Source: Arcobacter sp.
GTDB lineage: Bacteria > Campylobacterota > Campylobacteria > Campylobacterales > Arcobacteraceae
Direction of reading: 5' to 3'
Assembly: GCA_016744485.1 (NCBI GenBank)
Contig: JADGEG010000020.1
Span: forward strand, 1-16,528
DNA length: 16,528 bases
Each line of letters begins with the position of its first letter. The first letter of the stretch is position 1. Position numbers and translations under genes: made by a program. Shown here piece after piece: positions 14,306-16,528 of the stretch. The notes under the pieces are model-generated. The model was not told the origin of the DNA. It was given only the letters and a program-made list of their open reading frames with translations, and did not search any database.

Positions 14306-16127
14306 TTATATTATTGGTACATGTGGGCATATAGATCATGGTAAAACAGCCTTAATTAAAGCTTTAAATTTCTATGAAGGAGATACAAGCAAAGAAGAAA
14401 AACAAAGAGGGATTACTATTGATCTTAGTTTTTCTAATATGTCTAATGGAAGTAAAAATATTGCTTTTATAGATGTGCCAGGGCATGAAAAACTTATAAA
14501 AAATATGATTGCTGGTGCTTTTTCTTTTGATTGTGTTATGATTGTAATTAGTGCAAATGAACAAATAAAAGCTCAAACAATAGAACATCTTCAAATTTTA
14601 AATCTCTTAGGTATTAAAAATGCTATTTTAGTAATTAGCAAAAAAGATTTAGTAGAAGATTCACAAATAGAGCAAATACAAAAAGATATAAAAAAATATG
14701 TAAAACAATATAATTTTAATATTTTATTTTCAACTGCTGTTTCTATTTTTGATGATCATTCAATTGATATGTTAAGAGAAAAATTATATTCTTTAAATGC
14801 AAATACAAAAATTGAAGAAAACTTTTTCAGATATTATATTGATAGAGTGTTTTCAAGCAAAGGTTCTGGAACTGTTGTAACTGGTACAGTTTTAGGTAAA
14901 TCTATTAAAGTAAATGAAAAAATTTTTATATGTGATTTAAAAAAAGATGTAAAAATTAAAAATATCCAAGTACATAATCAAGATACAACAATAGCAAATA
15001 TATCAAATAGAACTGCTATTAATTTAAGTGCAATAGATACACATACTTTAAAAAAAGGTAGCTTACTTAGTAAAAAAGGTTATTTAAGAGGTTTTACATC
15101 TATTGATATTTCTTTTTCTTCTTTAGAGGGTAAATCACTAAAACATAATCAAAATTATACTATTTATATAGGTTCAAGAAAATTAGAAGCAAAAATACTT
15201 CTTTTTTCTAGTATAGATTCTTTAGAAAATGGTTTTGCTACTATTAAAAATCAAAGTGAAATTTTTTGTATTTATAAAGAAAAATTAATTATAAGATTAG
15301 GTAATGATACAATTGCAGGGGCAAGTGTAATAAACCCTGTATTAGATCCTATGAAAAAACAACAAAAGCTTGAATTATTTCAATCTTTATTTCAAGATGA
15401 TATAAAATTGGCATATCAAATACTATTAAAAGCTCATAAAAAAGGCTTAGGACTTATATCTTCTGCACAAAGATTTGCTTTGTCTCATAAAGAAGCATTA
15501 GAGTTTGCGAAACAAGTTCCTAATAGTTTTTTAGATGAAGAAAATTTGATTTTATATCCCTTAGAAACAAAAGGTTTAATTAAAAACAATATAAAAACAA
15601 TTTATCAAAAAAATAAATATGCCTTACTTTCAAATAATTCTATTCAATTAAGATTAAAATGGGCAAGTTTTAATTTTATACAAAGTGTTTTAAATGATTT
15701 AGAAAATGAGAAGTTTTTATTAAAAGATGGTAATTTATACAAAAATGCCTTTATAAAAGAAAATTTTAAAGATTCATTAGAAAGAGTATTATTATTAAGA
15801 TTAGAAAAAGAAGGTATTAGTCCAACTGCACCTTATAATATCTATGATGATTTAGATTTAGATAGAAAAACAGGTGATGATATACTTAAATCACTTTGTG
15901 CAAAAAAACAAGTAATAAGATTAAAACATAACTTATTTATTTATGCACAAAACTTAAATAAATTAGTTTTAGATATGCAGAATATAATAAAAGAAGACTC
16001 TTATATTGATCTTATTAATTTTAAAGCTAAATACCCATTAAGTAGGAAATATTTAATTACTTATTTAGATTATCTAGATAATTTTTCACAAATAATTAAA
16101 AGTAACAATAAGAGAATTTTTAAGTAG
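14298..16127 (+). CDS. selB: Selenocysteine-specific translation elongation factor
   Basis: SelB carries selenocysteinyl-tRNA to UGA codons marked by a SECIS hairpin. The N-terminal GTPase has G1 GTCGHIDHGKT (7-17), G2 GITIDLSF (38-45), G3 DVPGHEKLIKNM (59-70) and a G4-like SKKDL (114-118). Beta-barrel domains follow, with the FFRYYIDRVFSSKGSGTVVTGT stretch at about 176-197. From about residue 400 come the Lys-rich winged-helix repeats that bind SECIS RNA. At 609 residues it is complete. Its ATG overlaps selA, so SelA and SelB are translationally coupled. The last codons and stop (AAGTAG) lie inside a 29-bp direct repeat. Confidence 0.96.
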   Translation: MNNYIIGTCGHIDHGKTALIKALNFYEGDTSKEEKQRGITIDLSFSNMSNGSKNIAFIDVPGHEKLIKNMIAGAFSFDCVMIVISANEQIKAQTIEHLQILNLLGIKNAILVISKKDLVEDSQIEQIQKDIKKYVKQYNFNILFSTAVSIFDDHSIDMLREKLYSLNANTKIEENFFRYYIDRVFSSKGSGTVVTGTVLGKSIKVNEKIFICDLKKDVKIKNIQVHNQDTTIANISNRTAINLSAIDTHTLKKGSLLSKKGYLRGFTSIDISFSSLEGKSLKHNQNYTIYIGSRKLEAKILLFSSIDSLENGFATIKNQSEIFCIYKEKLIIRLGNDTIAGASVINPVLDPMKKQQKLELFQSLFQDDIKLAYQILLKAHKKGLGLISSAQRFALSHKEALEFAKQVPNSFLDEENLILYPLETKGLIKNNIKTIYQKNKYALLSNNSIQLRLKWASFNFIQSVLNDLENEKFLLKDGNLYKNAFIKENFKDSLERVLLLRLEKEGISPTAPYNIYDDLDLDRKTGDDILKSLCAKKQVIRLKHNLFIYAQNLNKLVLDMQNIIKEDSYIDLINFKAKYPLSRKYLITYLDYLDNFSQIIKSNNKRIFK

Positions 16128-16189
16128 TTTAAAGGTTTTATATATGGTATAATAAGATACTTTTTAAGTAGTTTAAAGGTTTTATATAT
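16117..16189. repeat. 29-bp direct repeat, two copies 44 bp apart, covering the selB stop
   Basis: Copies at 16117-16145 and 16161-16189 are identical (a T-run, AAGTAGTTTAAAGG, then TTTTATATAT). The first contains the last selB codons and stop; the second is in the gap. This looks like a partial tandem duplication of the selB 3' end with a 44-base period. Confidence 0.85.
16146..16153 (+). promoter_or_regulatory. Candidate promoter for the downstream GGDEF-like gene
   Basis: TATAAT at 16148-16153 has TGG directly in front, close to an extended -10. It lies between the two 29-bp repeats. Transcription from about 16160 gives a leader of about 75 bases before the ATG at 16234. Confidence 0.45.
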
Positions 16190-16233
16190 ATGTAAGAAAA
16201 TATTTTACATACTAATTTAATTTAAGGTTGGAA

Positions 16234-16528
16234 ATGTTTTTTTATAGGAATCTTTGTCGTTATTTAAGTAAAGATAAAGTTCAAACTATATATTTAATTG
16301 ATATTTTATCCATGAAAGATATAAATGCTATATATGGATTTAAAAATGGAACATATATTATTAAACAAGTGTTTTATTTACTTAAAAAATCTATTAAAAA
16401 ACAAATTTTATATTTTTTAAAACATAAAATTAATATTTGTATAAAAAATTCTTATGCTGATGTTTTTTCTATTATTTTATATGAAAACTTAAATGAAAAA
16501 GATATTATTCAAATAAAATATATTATAT
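16234..16528 (+). CDS. Degenerate GGDEF-like domain protein, N-terminal part (3' end outside window)
   Basis: The frame opens at ATG 16234 and is still open at the window end after 98 codons. TTGGA and an earlier AAGG precede the start. Residues 20-39 (YLIDILSMKDINAIYGFKNG) match the start of a GGDEF domain, where the fold reads like D-x-FKxINDxYGHxxGD. The later NSYADVFSIILYE stands where RxGGDEFxxLL should be, so the active-site GGDEF is replaced by YADVF. Such degenerate domains usually do not make cyclic-di-GMP and often sit in front of an EAL phosphodiesterase domain. The rest of the gene is missing, so the full domain set is unknown. No signal or membrane segment is seen in this part. 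Confidence 0.6.
   Translation, partial: MFFYRNLCRYLSKDKVQTIYLIDILSMKDINAIYGFKNGTYIIKQVFYLLKKSIKKQILYFLKHKINICIKNSYADVFSIILYENLNEKDIIQIKYII

Noticed and set aside
1..16528. CRISPR array, insertion sequence or integrase
   Set aside because: I saw no regularly spaced repeats, transposase-like frame or integrase-like frame on either strand.

Overview
The window looks like the chromosome of a free-living Campylobacterota bacterium, most likely an Arcobacter-group species. The DNA is very AT-rich. Candidate promoters are T-rich tracts followed by TATAAT, as in Campylobacter and Helicobacter. Ribosome binding sites are mostly AAAGGA or GGAG. The gene families (DsbD, CbiK-type anaerobic B12 synthesis, DctPQM, SelAB) fit that group. 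The assignment comes from sequence style and family recognition, not from a search.

Layout: (1) 1-825, the C-terminal part of a DsbD thiol:disulfide interchange protein. (2) 872-5521, minus strand, a compact overlapping operon for the late corrin-ring steps of anaerobic cobalamin synthesis: cbiA, cbiC, a thioredoxin-like [2Fe-2S] ferredoxin, cbiD and a fused cbiET. (3) From about 5570, plus strand, a divergent operon with a doubtful 56-residue ORF, a CbiM-like metal permease, cbiK (cobaltochelatase) and cbiL (C20 methyltransferase). (4) 7986-9384, directly behind cbiL, an accessory cassette: an ATP-binding (HATPase) protein that has lost its central domain, an intact STAS-like DUF4325 protein and an intact PIN-domain protein. 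(5) 9561-12623, a dctP-dctQ-dctM TRAP transporter operon with two palindromes in front, a strong hairpin between dctP and dctQ and a hairpin after dctM. (6) 12800-16127, the selenocysteine locus: tRNA-Sec on the minus strand, then selA and selB overlapping on the plus strand. (7) From 16234, the start of a protein with a degenerate GGDEF-like domain, cut by the window end.

How they work together: CbiK puts cobalt into sirohydrochlorin (the oxidised form of precorrin-2) and CbiL makes the next methylation. CbiD, CbiET, CbiC and CbiA act later, up to the a,c-diamide; CbiM would bring in the cobalt. The intermediate steps (CbiH, CbiF, CbiG, CbiJ) and the later ones (CbiP, CobD, nucleotide loop assembly) are not here and must be encoded elsewhere if the pathway is complete. 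SelA, SelB and tRNA-Sec make and deliver selenocysteine; no selenoprotein is in the window. DctPQM would import C4-dicarboxylates or related acids.

The most unusual stretch is the HATPase/DUF4325/PIN cassette. Its gene order suggests a small signalling or conflict module, but here the ATPase gene appears broken by an internal deletion. Other points worth checking are the antisense arrangement and weak acceptor stem of tRNA-Sec, the palindromes and hairpins around the TRAP operon, and a 29-bp direct repeat that covers the selB stop codon.
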